64,000 bases of DNA. It comes from Sphingomonas sp. URHD0057. Its GTDB lineage: Bacteria; Pseudomonadota; Alphaproteobacteria; Sphingomonadales; Sphingomonadaceae. Location of the stretch: contig NZ_JIAU01000006.1 in the NCBI RefSeq assembly GCF_000620665.1, positions 124,001-188,000 of the forward strand, read 5' to 3'. Numbering within the stretch: position 1 is the first letter of the stretch; every line of letters begins with the position of its first letter. Position numbers and translations under genes: made by a program. Positions 9,017-16,355 of the stretch are shown one piece after another. The notes beneath the pieces are model-generated. The model searched no databases, was not told the origin of the DNA, and saw nothing but the letters and a program-made list of their open reading frames with translations.

Positions 9017-9670
9017 TCAATGCGGCTGCACCTGAACCACCATCGGCGCAGGCGCACCGCCAACCTGCATCGGCGCTAGGGCGGCCACCGGCATCGCCAA
9101 CGGCACATCTTCGTCGACAAAGCCCTTCACGACTGAGCCCATCGGCACCCGCGCACTCGTGCCGGTCATGAAGAAGCCCGCTGGCAAGAACACGATCCCG
9201 GAAACGAGCGCCGCTCCAACTCCACCGGCGACGCCCTTGTCGTCGAACGCTCCGCTGAGGCGGATCTGTCGTCCGTTCACGGTCACGTACAAAAGTCGCG
9301 CGGCCAAATGGCCCGATTTGCCCCACATGCCCTTGTTGCGGGCGTCGGTGATCTCACCCATCGCCGGGCTGCCGACCGGAATCACGTTCACGCCCTGGAC
9401 CATCACAGCTTCGGACGTCTCGAGATGGAACCGGTCGCCGACGCGCAGCTTCTTGCCCTTGGTCGTGAGCTCTTCGCTGAGCCTCAGCGGAACCACCGTT
9501 CCGACCCGCAGGATCGCGTTCACCATCACCGGAGCCGCGATCGGCGGAGCGGGCAAGGCAGGCGCCGGTGCAACGATCAGCCCCTGTTCCTGCTTGGCTT
9601 GTTGGCTGTTGAGCGGCACCCATTGCGGAGCCGCCGCCGCAGCTGCGGCGACTAGGATACTCACGAACAT
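9017..9670 (-). CDS. Secreted hypothetical protein with Ala/Pro-rich segments
   Basis: This 217-aa protein begins MFVSILVAAAAAAAPQWVPL, a short signal-like segment, then an Ala/Pro-rich linker. The central region (LRVGTVVPLRLSEELTTKGKKLRVGDRFHLETSE) suggests a beta domain. A Gly/Ala-rich hydrophobic stretch (GVAGGVGAALVSGIVFLPAG) could insert in or cross a membrane. I recognise no named family with confidence. It precedes and is close to another secreted protein on the same strand. It shares a 176-bp intergenic region with the divergent membrane protein at 9847. Confidence 0.65.
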   Translation of the reverse strand: MFVSILVAAAAAAAPQWVPLNSQQAKQEQGLIVAPAPALPAPPIAAPVMVNAILRVGTVVPLRLSEELTTKGKKLRVGDRFHLETSEAVMVQGVNVIPVGSPAMGEITDARNKGMWGKSGHLAARLLYVTVNGRQIRLSGAFDDKGVAGGVGAALVSGIVFLPAGFFMTGTSARVPMGSVVKGFVDEDVPLAMPVAALAPMQVGGAPAPMVVQVQPH

Positions 9671-9846
9671 AACTCACACTCCCCCGTTTCGACTCGCCCC
9701 CCGAGCACGAGCGTCGACGATAGACTGCCCCGCCCCGTTAAATTTGCAAAGGGCGATAGAGGGTTAACGTAAGACGGCAGGCTTCAACCCCGATTGCCAT
9801 TGGCCGGAAACCCCGCCAGCATGCTCCTCAATCTGCGGGGGGAAGT

Positions 9847-10332
9847 ATGTCGTATCGGAACGATGAAGAGGGTTATGACTCGGGTGGCGCCAAGAGGTCA
9901 TTTTGGTACTGGCCGGCGCTTGACACATTAGATGACTCTTACTCTGTCGCCCGCAAATCATTCGGTGGATGGGTGTTGGCCGGGATGATCGTTTTAGGAG
10001 CGGTGGTCACCTATTTCACCGGCCTGAGTACGCGTGATCTCGCAACTCCTGAAACCGATCCGATGGGTGCGTTGATAGGCGAGTTCGTCGAGCTTCTGTT
10101 CGTCCTGTTCGCCTCTTATCGGATCATGATCGGACGCGGCTGGATCGTCTCGTGGTTCCTGCTCGCAATCTTTGCCGCCGAAGCGGTCATGAAGGTTCTC
10201 GGGGGGCATTCATTCGGCTGGATTATCTTCTACCTGGCGGTCGGATCGTCCATCCTCGCCGGCGCCCGCGCCTGCTGGGACATCCGGTCACGCCTCAAAT
10301 TCGGCGAATCCGTCGCGACAGTTTTTGAGTAG
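9847..10332 (+). CDS. Hypothetical membrane protein
   Basis: This 161-aa protein has a hydrophilic, Tyr/Gly-rich start (MSYRNDEEGYDSGGAKRSFW) and then about four predicted membrane segments, for example WVLAGMIVLGAVVTYF and WIIFYLAVGSSILAGA. I recognise no family or catalytic residue. The ATG at 9847 follows GGGGGAAGT, a good ribosome site. It is divergent from the secreted protein at 9670 and convergent with the membrane protein that follows. Confidence 0.65.
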   Translation: MSYRNDEEGYDSGGAKRSFWYWPALDTLDDSYSVARKSFGGWVLAGMIVLGAVVTYFTGLSTRDLATPETDPMGALIGEFVELLFVLFASYRIMIGRGWIVSWFLLAIFAAEAVMKVLGGHSFGWIIFYLAVGSSILAGARACWDIRSRLKFGESVATVFE

Positions 10333-10377
10333 GGACGCGTCAGCACCTTTTCGCGATATCCTCGCCCTCGCCCCGCC

Positions 10378-10962
10378 TCACAACGGCACCGGCTGCACGA
10401 AGCTCATCACCGCCGAGTACAGGTAGATCAGGATCAGCACGACGAGCGCCACGACGTTGGCGCGCTTGTTGCGCGAGAGGATGCAGGTCAGCATCGCCGA
10501 ATATTGAAGCGCGTTCTCGAACCACACGCGCGTCGGGATGTCGTGAAAGCGCAGGATCGCGATCGGCGCCATCTCGATCAGGTCGCAGATGATCACCGCG
10601 CTCATCACCTGCCACGCGTGCTGCATGTAATGGGCGTCGAAGTCGGCCCCACTCAATTCCTGATCGCGCCTGCCGAACTCGGCGGGGAAGATCAGCGACG
10701 CCGCGAGATAATAAAGACCGCTGACCACGAGGCCAATCAGCAGGATGCCATATTGGGGGTTGAGGAAGCGCCGCGCGCCCCAGCCGAATTCCCAGAAGCT
10801 GGTCAGGTCGAGCATCACGAAGACGGCAAGCAATGGGGTCAGCCAGCCGAGGTGGACTACCCGCCGCTGCTTCAGCGCCCGCGCAAAACCGGTCAGCACC
10901 TCGACCAGGCTCAGCCCGAGAATGATCGCGAACAGCGAAAAGGCGAAATTGAATGCGTCCAC
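10378..10962 (-). CDS. Hypothetical membrane protein, paralogue A
   Basis: This 194-aa protein has about six membrane segments and no charged catalytic motif. It begins MDAFNFAFSLFAIILGLSL and contains HLGWLTPLLAVFVMLDLTS and a Tyr/His-containing loop DAHYMQHAWQVM. The gene next upstream (11052-11621) encodes a protein with the same plan (MDAFSFVFTLFGLLMGLAL, IGWLLPLLGLLITFDITS, DAYYFKHRRWLM). The two are therefore tandem paralogues. Each has a copy of the 40-bp repeat just upstream of its start. Function unknown. Confidence 0.75.
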   Translation of the reverse strand: MDAFNFAFSLFAIILGLSLVEVLTGFARALKQRRVVHLGWLTPLLAVFVMLDLTSFWEFGWGARRFLNPQYGILLIGLVVSGLYYLAASLIFPAEFGRRDQELSGADFDAHYMQHAWQVMSAVIICDLIEMAPIAILRFHDIPTRVWFENALQYSAMLTCILSRNKRANVVALVVLILIYLYSAVMSFVQPVPL

Positions 10963-10991
10963 CCGAGCCCCCTGCCGGGGCGCAGCCTAGT

Positions 10992-11028
10992 GAAAAGCCT
11001 GTCCTACAGCACCCCTTTTTATGGCTTA
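10992..11028 (-). repeat. Upstream repeat element, copy A
   Basis: This is one of three copies of a conserved 37-44 bp element (the others are at 11653-11696 and 12579-12621). On the plus strand the shared core is CTGTCCTACAGCACC, then a T-rich tract and TGGCTTA. Here it lies 30 bases upstream of the leftward gene starting at 10962. It also carries the flanking AGCCTAGTGAAAA shared with copy B. CTGT-N3-ACAG is a small inverted repeat inside it. Confidence 0.7.
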
Positions 11029-11051
11029 CGACCGGGATCACGGCGACAGGA

Positions 11052-11621
11052 TCAAAACCACGTATTGGACATGATCCCGAGCGCGTCGAACAACGGGTAG
11101 AGCAAGAGCTGGTAGATCAACGCCGCCATGTTGAGCCGGCGCCCCGGCAGGAAACAGACCGCCGCGACCCCGGCGCTGAAGGCGAGGAACACGATCCATT
11201 GGTTGCCATTGGCGAGCTGCGGGATGCCGATCGCCTGCTCCCCGGCCATCGCCAGCAGGTTGCAGATGTACATGCCGCCCATCAGCCACCGCCGGTGCTT
11301 GAAATAATAAGCGTCGAGGTCGGGCCAATGCTCGATGTCGTCGGGGAAGGCGAGCTGCGCGATCAGGTAATAAATGCCGAAGATGACGAGGCCCGCGGCA
11401 AGGCTGATGAAGCTGATCGGGATCGCCGACCGGCTCTGCCAGGCGATCAGCCACAGACTGGTGATGTCGAAGGTGATCAGCAGGCCGAGCAGCGGCAGCA
11501 GCCAGCCGATGCGGATCTTGTGCCGCATCTCCAGCGCCTTGCCGAACCCGCCGATGGTCTCGGCGAGGGCGAGCCCCATGAGCAGCCCGAACAGCGTGAA
11601 GACGAAACTGAATGCGTCCAC
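11052..11621 (-). CDS. Hypothetical membrane protein, paralogue B
   Basis: This 189-aa protein is a six-segment membrane protein related along its length to the product of the downstream gene at 10378. Shared features are the start MDAFSFVFTLFGLLMG, the segment IRIGWLLPLLGLLITFDITS and the loop with DLDAYYFKHRRWLMGG. The duplication is old enough that only these positions stand out. The gene starts 32 bases from repeat copy B. No function can be assigned. Confidence 0.75.
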   Translation of the reverse strand: MDAFSFVFTLFGLLMGLALAETIGGFGKALEMRHKIRIGWLLPLLGLLITFDITSLWLIAWQSRSAIPISFISLAAGLVIFGIYYLIAQLAFPDDIEHWPDLDAYYFKHRRWLMGGMYICNLLAMAGEQAIGIPQLANGNQWIVFLAFSAGVAAVCFLPGRRLNMAALIYQLLLYPLFDALGIMSNTWF

Positions 11622-11652
11622 CGAAGCCCCCTCTCCAGCCCGACAGCCTAGT

Positions 11653-11696
11653 AGAAAATCCTGTCCTACAGCACCGCTTTTGTGGCTTATCCTCGC
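11653..11696. repeat. Upstream repeat element, copy B
   Basis: The plus strand reads GAAAATCCTGTCCTACAGC, then ACCGCTTTTGTGGCTTATCC and TCGC. It is nearly identical to copy C and close to copy A. It lies between divergent genes (11621 leftward, 11844 rightward), so it could serve either. CTGTCCTACAG forms a CTGT-N3-ACAG inverted repeat. Confidence 0.75.
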
Positions 11697-11808
11697 CGAT
11701 GCCTACGCATTCGAGTCGTCGCTTCCGTTCCCCCACGCCGCCGCGTCGCGCGTACGCTCGCCCACGGGGTTGGTAGGACCGCTGCATTCGCTGCGTTTCG
11801 CTTCCGTT

Positions 11809-11833
11809 ACTGCGAACATTCGCGAAGATTCGA
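11809..11833 (+). promoter_or_regulatory. Tandem 10-bp direct repeat, site 1
   Basis: ACTGC is followed by GAACATTCGC and then GAAGATTCGA, a direct repeat with a 10-base period (one helical turn). It ends 10 bases before the ATG at 11844. An almost identical block occurs before the gene at 12737. The spacing (GAAC-N6-GAA) is one base short of the LexA consensus, so I do not call it an SOS box. Confidence 0.55.
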
Positions 11834-11843
11834 GGAAAACCAA

Positions 11844-12254
11844 ATGCCCCGCCGCCGCGACCCTAGCTTCACCACCGGCCATCTCTGCCGCCTCTGCGGG
11901 GAGCTGGTGCCGTGGGGGACGATCCTGCGCCTGATCCGGGTCGATCCGGACACGCCCGGCTTCATGCTCAGCGAAAGCGCCTGCCACAGCGAATGCCTGG
12001 CGCAACACTTACGGCCCGAGGTCCCGCTCACCTTCCACCGCCACTGGAACGGCCGGGCGCCGATGCTCGCCGACGACGCCGACGTGGACGCGAAGCCCTG
12101 CGCCATGTGCGGTCAGGCGATCGCGCCCGACACCCTCGTCCGCCTCCGCGTCCAGCGGCCCGCCGGCACCGTCAAGGCGCCCGAGTTCGACGAGCAGACC
12201 CTGCCCCTCCACTTCGACTGCCTCGCCGCCGTCAGCACCACGCGGCTGTTCTGA
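11844..12254 (+). CDS. Small zinc-ribbon-like hypothetical protein
   Basis: This 136-aa protein carries two Cys pairs, CRLCGE near residue 14 and CAMCGQ near residue 87, plus several His and Cys residues (SACHSECLAQH, LHFDC). It looks like a double zinc-binding domain. No catalytic motif is seen and I recognise no named family. I start it at the ATG at 11844 because the upstream reading frame shows no conserved character and the direct-repeat site lies just before this ATG. It is divergent from the membrane paralogue B. Confidence 0.7.
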   Translation: MPRRRDPSFTTGHLCRLCGELVPWGTILRLIRVDPDTPGFMLSESACHSECLAQHLRPEVPLTFHRHWNGRAPMLADDADVDAKPCAMCGQAIAPDTLVRLRVQRPAGTVKAPEFDEQTLPLHFDCLAAVSTTRLF

Positions 12255-12272
12255 ACCGGCGGCCGAAGCGGT

Positions 12273-12455
12273 TTAGGCGGCCGTCGGCCCCTTCATCCTC
12301 GCCACCGCCGCCTCAAGCGTGTTGCGGTCGTTGCCGTACTCTTTGATCAGCGCCTGGACCTGGTCGTCGGTCAGGTCGTGCTTCTTCCCGAAATAGCGCA
12401 CTTCGCTGGGATCGCTCGCCGCGACGCGGCTGCGGTCGCTCTGGGTGTTCGACAT
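12273..12455 (-). CDS. DUF3606-like small protein
   Basis: This 60-aa protein matches the short DUF3606 pattern: DRSRVAASDPSEVRYFGKKH, then a helix DLTDDQVQALIKEYGNDRNT. Members are small and usually of unknown function. It lies 18 bases from the convergent zinc-ribbon gene. A GGAGAG ribosome site precedes the ATG on the minus strand. The region upstream (12456-12736) holds repeat copy C and the second direct-repeat site. Confidence 0.8.
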   Translation of the reverse strand: MSNTQSDRSRVAASDPSEVRYFGKKHDLTDDQVQALIKEYGNDRNTLEAAVARMKGPTAA

Positions 12456-12578
12456 CCTGGCTCTCCTTCGACTGGGCGGCTGACGCTTATCCGGTGCTGG
12501 ACCGGACCGTCCCCTGCCCCATACGCCTCGCCGATCCCGCCAACCAACGAAATGCGCCCAAGCGTGCCGCCGCCCCCG

Positions 12579-12621
12579 GAAAAGGCTGTCCTACAGCACC
12601 CTATTTGTGGCTTATCCTCGC
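12579..12621. repeat. Upstream repeat element, copy C
   Basis: The plus strand reads GAAAAGGCTGTCCTACAGC, then ACCCTATTTGTGGCTTATCC and TCGC. It differs from copy B at only a few positions over 43 bases. It sits in the divergent region between the DUF3606 gene (leftward) and the ABM gene (rightward), as copy B does between two other divergent genes. Confidence 0.75.
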
Positions 12622-12699
12622 GGATGGACCCGCTCCTGAGTCGCGCCCGCCCAATCCCGCATCGAAGGGCCAATGCCGCACCGCGAACGCATGCTCGTC

Positions 12700-12724
12700 A
12701 CTGCGAACATTCGCGAACATTCGA
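12700..12724 (+). promoter_or_regulatory. Tandem 10-bp direct repeat, site 2
   Basis: ACTGC is followed by GAACATTCGC and GAACATTCGA, ending 12 bases before the ATG at 12737. It matches site 1 (11809-11833) at all but one position. Two genes with different products sharing this block next to repeat copies B and C suggests coregulation. Confidence 0.55.
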
Positions 12725-12736
12725 AAGGGAACACCC

Positions 12737-13078
12737 ATGATCTTTCGCAAATGGACCGGCCGGATCCGCACTGGGGACCGCGCGGCCTATGTCGCCTACA
12801 TCGTCGAGACCGGCCTCGCCGATTATGCCAGCACCCCGGGCAACCGTGGCTACCAGATGGTCACGCGCGATCTTGGCGACGGCACCACCGAGGTGTCGAC
12901 GATGAGCTGGTGGGAGTCGATGGACTCGATCCGCGGCTTCGCCGGCGACGAGCCGGAGCGCGCGCGTTACTATCCGGAGGACGACGCCTTCCTCGTCGAG
13001 CGGCCCGTGCACGTCGAGCATCACCTCATCGAGGCGGGCCGCGTGGCGGTCGAGATTTCCGCAGGGGGCGCTGCCTAA
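12737..13078 (+). CDS. ABM-fold (antibiotic biosynthesis monooxygenase-like) protein
   Basis: This 113-aa protein has the single-domain ferredoxin-like pattern of ABM proteins. It begins MIFRKWTGRIRTGDRAAYVA, has a middle segment GNRGYQMVTRDLGDGTTEVS and the family's TMSWWESMDSIRGFAGDEPE with conserved W and F residues. Such proteins bind small aromatic or haem-like ligands; most are uncharacterised. The ATG at 12737 follows GAAAGGGAACACCC. It is preceded by the second direct-repeat site and repeat copy C. Confidence 0.8.
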   Translation: MIFRKWTGRIRTGDRAAYVAYIVETGLADYASTPGNRGYQMVTRDLGDGTTEVSTMSWWESMDSIRGFAGDEPERARYYPEDDAFLVERPVHVEHHLIEAGRVAVEISAGGAA

Positions 13079-13170
13079 TTCTGCGTTGGCAACTTGGACA
13101 CGCCCCCGAAACGGTCGGCACGGCCTGGGCCCGCGCGCGTTTGTCATGTCGAACCGCCGCGGAGTGCCGC

Positions 13171-13356
13171 TTGCCGAAGGATCGCATCGTTGCCGTCGCC
13201 TTGCTGACCCAGCGCGACGTGGACTTGCTCGGTCCGACCTTCGAGCGGCTGTGGCCGGTCGACGACGCGCCCTGTTTCGCCGAGCTGCTGCGGGCGATCG
13301 ACGCGGCCGAGCGCGAACTGCGCGAGGTGCGGGCGGAGATGCCGGCGCAGGTTTGA
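13171..13356 (+). CDS. Small hypothetical protein with TTG start
   Basis: This 61-aa protein reads LPKDRIVAVALLTQRDVDLL, then GPTFERLWPVDDAPCFAELL and a Glu/Arg-rich helix. It looks like a small conserved sphingomonad protein. I infer a TTG start at 13171 because no ATG or GTG lies in frame near the start of the plausible coding part. Function unknown. It follows the ABM gene by 92 bases. Confidence 0.5.
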   Translation: MPKDRIVAVALLTQRDVDLLGPTFERLWPVDDAPCFAELLRAIDAAERELREVRAEMPAQV

Positions 13357-13456
13357 TCTCCCGTCCGGCCATTGTTGTTTTAGGTTCATGCGACCGATTG
13401 GAGAATGCGCGCGTTCTGCACTGCACTGGCCCATTCCGGGCACAAGGAATTTTCCG

Positions 13457-14056
13457 ATGATGAACCTGGCAAGATTCGCGGCGTCCGCGGCGGCGATCGG
13501 CGGCTTCGCGCTCCCGGCAGCCGCGCAGACCCCCTATCCCTACACGCAGCCCTACGGCCAACCTTACGCCCAGCCGTACGCGCAACCCTATGCCCAGCCC
13601 TATCCCGGCTATCAGCAGCCTTATGGGCAGAACGTCGTCGGCTCGATCATCGATCAGTTGCTCGGCAACCGCTACAACGTCACCGACCGCCAGGCGGTCA
13701 GCCGCTGCGCCAGCGCCGCCGTGGCGCAGGCCTCGGCACAGTACCGACCCAACGGCGGCGGCTACAACGGCCAAGGCTATAACGGCCAAGGCTACGGCGG
13801 CGGCTATAACGGCCAGGGCTATGGCGGCTATGGCAACGCCCGGGTGACCGCGATCACCGACGTCCAGCGCCGCAGCGGCGGGCTACGTGTCAGCGGCATG
13901 CTCGATTCACGCGGCGGCTACGGCACCTATGCCCAGCCTGGCTACGGCAACCGCGGCTTTGCCGCCGGGGGCGGCGACCTCACCTTCCGCTGCAACGTCG
14001 ATTATCGCGGCGCGGTCACCAACGTCCGCGTCCGCCGCAACAACAACCGCTACTGA
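13457..14056 (+). CDS. Secreted Tyr/Gly/Gln-repeat protein
   Basis: This 199-aa protein has a signal peptide (MMNLARFAASAAAIGGFALP, then AAAQT). Next come a QPY/AQPY repeat (about residues 27-55) and, after a helical segment with two Cys-containing ends (AVSRCASAAVAQAS), a GYNGQGYGG repeat (about 96-123). The C-terminal part contains VTAITDVQRRSGGLRVSGML and LTFRCNVDYRGAVTNVRVRR. This C-terminal pattern recurs in small secreted sphingomonad proteins of unknown role. The repeats suggest a flexible, perhaps surface-associated chain. The ATG at 13457 is chosen because the signal peptide starts there. Confidence 0.75.
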   Translation: MMNLARFAASAAAIGGFALPAAAQTPYPYTQPYGQPYAQPYAQPYAQPYPGYQQPYGQNVVGSIIDQLLGNRYNVTDRQAVSRCASAAVAQASAQYRPNGGGYNGQGYNGQGYGGGYNGQGYGGYGNARVTAITDVQRRSGGLRVSGMLDSRGGYGTYAQPGYGNRGFAAGGGDLTFRCNVDYRGAVTNVRVRRNNNRY

Positions 14057-14083
14057 CGGGGGCAGAAGCTAAGCGCGCGCCGC

Positions 14084-14290
14084 TCAGTCCTGCGGGCGGT
14101 GTGCGTTGTTCTTCAGGCGGGTCTGCCCGCGGGCCTTGAACGATTGCTGCAGCAGCCGCTCCGAGGTCTCCTCGGCCGCTTCGGGCGTCAGGGTGACGTC
14201 GACCTGGTCGGGGCCGTCGACATCAACCTTGCCGTCGACCGCTTTGACCTCGCTCGGATCGTGATAAACGGTGCGGTCTTTGTGCTGCAT
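14084..14290 (-). CDS. Small acidic hypothetical protein
   Basis: This 68-aa soluble protein reads MQHKDRTVYHDPSEVKAVDG, then a Val/Asp-rich segment with VDVTLTPEAAEETSERLLQQ. It has no membrane segment, signal or catalytic motif. Its layout is that of small conserved sphingomonad proteins. It is convergent with the secreted repeat protein and precedes the PilZ gene region on the same strand in reverse order. Confidence 0.6.
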   Translation of the reverse strand: MQHKDRTVYHDPSEVKAVDGKVDVDGPDQVDVTLTPEAAEETSERLLQQSFKARGQTRLKNNAHRPQD

Positions 14291-14354
14291 GCCCGATCAA
14301 CTCGGTTTTCCGCCATTTGTTGCGGACGTTTCGGCGCCGCACCGGCCCGTTCGC

Positions 14355-14936
14355 TCAGCGCAGGCGGGCGATCAGCAGCTCGAACACCGCGGGATGGAAG
14401 CTGCGCTCGAAGCTGAGGCCGGCCTGAGGGCCCTCGACCCAGCGGACCTGGACCTCGAGCGGCTCGATTCCGGCGAAGCGGATCACGGCGCGCTCGCCGA
14501 CCAGCGGGCGCTCGATCATCTCGGCCTTGCAGCCGTCGGGGGACAGATCGAACACCCGGCACTGATAGGCGTTCTTGCCCATCCGCCGCAGCCACACCTC
14601 GGCCGCGACCGACACCCGTTCGGACTTGCGCGGCTGGGCCGGGGTTTCGGTCTTGATCGGGAAGCCGAGCCCGGCCTTGCCGTCCTTGACCCAGCGTACC
14701 TCGGCGTCGAGCGCGCCGCGGCGGAGCACCGACAGTTTGATCGCCTGGCCCGGCTCGAGCGGCGCATTGGTCTCGATTCCGCAGCCTTCGTAGGACAAAT
14801 CGGTGACGGTGATTTCGTGGGTGATTCCGCCGGCCAGCATGACGTGACCGTCCATGCGCACGCTGCGCCGCTCGGCGCGCCCATCGAGCGCCCGAGCCGC
14901 AGGATTCGCAGCCGTCCAGTTCATCGAGGCGTCCAC
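14355..14936 (-). CDS. Tandem PilZ-domain protein
   Basis: This 193-aa protein has two PilZ domains. The first has RAERRSVR (about residues 20-27) and DLSYEGCGIE; the second has RKSERVSV (about 102-109) and DLSPDGCKAE. Both keep the RxxxR and [DN]xSxxG motifs that bind cyclic di-GMP, so both sites could be functional. It should act as a cytoplasmic c-di-GMP receptor, consistent with two GGDEF/EAL enzymes elsewhere in the window. The start is either GTG at 14936, four bases after GGAGGAGG, or ATG at 14924. The downstream target is unknown. Confidence 0.88.
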   Translation of the reverse strand: MDASMNWTAANPAARALDGRAERRSVRMDGHVMLAGGITHEITVTDLSYEGCGIETNAPLEPGQAIKLSVLRRGALDAEVRWVKDGKAGLGFPIKTETPAQPRKSERVSVAAEVWLRRMGKNAYQCRVFDLSPDGCKAEMIERPLVGERAVIRFAGIEPLEVQVRWVEGPQAGLSFERSFHPAVFELLIARLR

Positions 14937-15001
14937 GAGCCTCCTCCACTGCCACGCCTTAGTCTAGACCGATGGAGGTAAAGGCGGATTTAACGGCGAT
15001 G

Positions 15002-15367
15002 CTAGGTGTCGGCATTGTCGAGGTATCGCACCTCAAGGGCGCGGCCGTCGAGCAGGTACCGGCCCTCGCTGACCGCGAAGCCGTCGAGCAGGCGCGAGCT
15101 GACGCCGATCCGGCCGTAGCTTTCGCCGGTCGATTCCCAATGGGTGAAGCAGGCGCAGGTCGGACAATGATGAAGGGCAATCATGCGGTCGCCCCAGATG
15201 TAGGTAGCGGTCTCGCCGGTGACGCGGACGCTGCCGTCGTCGGGATAGTAAGCCATCAGCGACCCGATCTTCCGGCAAATGCTGCAATTGCAGCTGCCGA
15301 GCCATTCGGGCGCGTGCGGCACCTCGATGCGCACCGCTCCGCAATGGCAGGATCCCGTCATGCTCAT
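15002..15367 (-). CDS. GFA-family (CENP-V/formaldehyde-activating-enzyme-like) protein
   Basis: This 121-aa protein shows the GFA zinc pattern: SCHCGAVRIEV near the N terminus, SCNCSICRKIGSLMAYY in the middle and CPTCACFTHW later. These Cys residues bind two structural zinc ions. The family is named for a proposed glutathione-formaldehyde enzyme, but most members have unknown substrates. The start is ATG 15367 or ATG 15361 (MTGSCHCG). Confidence 0.9.
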   Translation of the reverse strand: MSMTGSCHCGAVRIEVPHAPEWLGSCNCSICRKIGSLMAYYPDDGSVRVTGETATYIWGDRMIALHHCPTCACFTHWESTGESYGRIGVSSRLLDGFAVSEGRYLLDGRALEVRYLDNADT

Positions 15368-15403
15368 CGCTCCATCTTACCGCGGAAATGACCGCATTCC
15401 AGC

Positions 15404-15688
15404 GTGTTTACAGCGATGAAACCAACCGGCGGCTTCGTCGTTGAACAGGCCAAACGCCGCTTTCGGGCGGCTGCAGAAACAGGGTTTGTGCGCGTGACAG
15501 GTTACAGGCTTTATGGCCTCGACGGGGTCCATAAGGTCGCGTCCGGCGAGTGGATCGACGCCGACAGCGACGAGGCCGCGATCGAGGCCGCGAATGAAGT
15601 ATTTCGCGGTTCCGAGTGTGAGATCTGGCAGGGCACGCGCCTCGTCGCGCGCCTCGACCTTCGGCGCCAGCCCTCGAGATCCGGCTAG
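15404..15688 (+). CDS. Small hypothetical protein
   Basis: This protein of up to 94 aa ends in a compact domain reading VTGYRLYGLDGVHKVASGEW, then IDADSDEAAIEAANEVFRGS and CEIWQGTRLVARL. This pattern recurs in small sphingomonad proteins of about 60-70 aa. The N-terminal extension before VTGYRLYG is not typical. The true start may be ATG 15416 or a GTG near 15488-15494. Function unknown. Confidence 0.6.
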   Translation: MFTAMKPTGGFVVEQAKRRFRAAAETGFVRVTGYRLYGLDGVHKVASGEWIDADSDEAAIEAANEVFRGSECEIWQGTRLVARLDLRRQPSRSG

Positions 15689-16242
15689 CGAACCTCGGCA
15701 ACCGGCTGCAGCACCGCGCAGGCGATGCGCGGGCCGCTGTTGCCGCTGGGGTCGGTGACGTAATCGTCGGCCTGGCCGTGGATCACGAGAGCGGCGCCGT
15801 CGGCGTCGATGACCGCACCGCCCACTCCGACACCACCGACCAGGGTCGCCCCCGGCAGGGTGACGGTCGTGGCGAGCACGCCGTTGGCCGCGACCTCGAC
15901 GTTGGGCAGGTCGCCGGCATGCGGACCCGCCGGATTGTTCATGCCGTGCTTGCGGGCGCCGGGGTTCCAGTGAGGGCCGGCGCTCGCGAAGTCGGGCGGA
16001 TCGCAGCGCCCGACGGAATGGACATGGATCCCGTGGATTCCGTGCGGCAGGCCGATCGCGTCGATGCGGAAGGTGACTCCGCCCGCAGTTTGCCAGGCGC
16101 GGATGCTGCCGATCGACTGCCCGCTCGCGTTGACGAGCGCGACCGGCGTCCCGCCCGTCGGCTCGATGGGTGCGCACCCGGCGATGGTTGCGCCAACGAG
16201 AAAAACGAAGCACTTCACGCCAGGTCCAAACCGCAACCGCAT
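15685..16242 (-). CDS. sodC: Superoxide dismutase [Cu-Zn] family lipoprotein
   Basis: This 185-aa protein dismutates superoxide in the periplasm. The start MRLRFGPGVKCFVFLVGATI, followed by AGC, is a lipoprotein signal with lipobox, so I begin at ATG 16242 rather than 16299. Copper and zinc ligands are visible in GIHGIHVHSVGRC, HGMNNPAGPHAGDLPN and ALVIHGQADDYVTDPSGNSG. The disulfide pair is CDP and IACAVL. Length matches bacterial SodC. It is convergent with the small gene at 15404 (stop codons overlap by 4 bases). Confidence 0.93.
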   Translation of the reverse strand: MRLRFGPGVKCFVFLVGATIAGCAPIEPTGGTPVALVNASGQSIGSIRAWQTAGGVTFRIDAIGLPHGIHGIHVHSVGRCDPPDFASAGPHWNPGARKHGMNNPAGPHAGDLPNVEVAANGVLATTVTLPGATLVGGVGVGGAVIDADGAALVIHGQADDYVTDPSGNSGPRIACAVLQPVAEVR

Positions 16243-16355
16243 TATCCTGTTCCTTCGCAACAACCGTTTGCCGTTAACGGGCAGGGAACGGTTTGACACG
16301 CGCGGCGGTTAGGATTGTTACGGATGCACATCGTCAACGCTCTAAAGGGGATCCC

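Noticed and set aside
12700-12724. GAACATTCGC GAACATTCG as a LexA box
   Set aside because: The spacing between GAAC units is six bases, not the seven of the alphaproteobacterial consensus found before uvrA; I keep it as an unassigned direct repeat.
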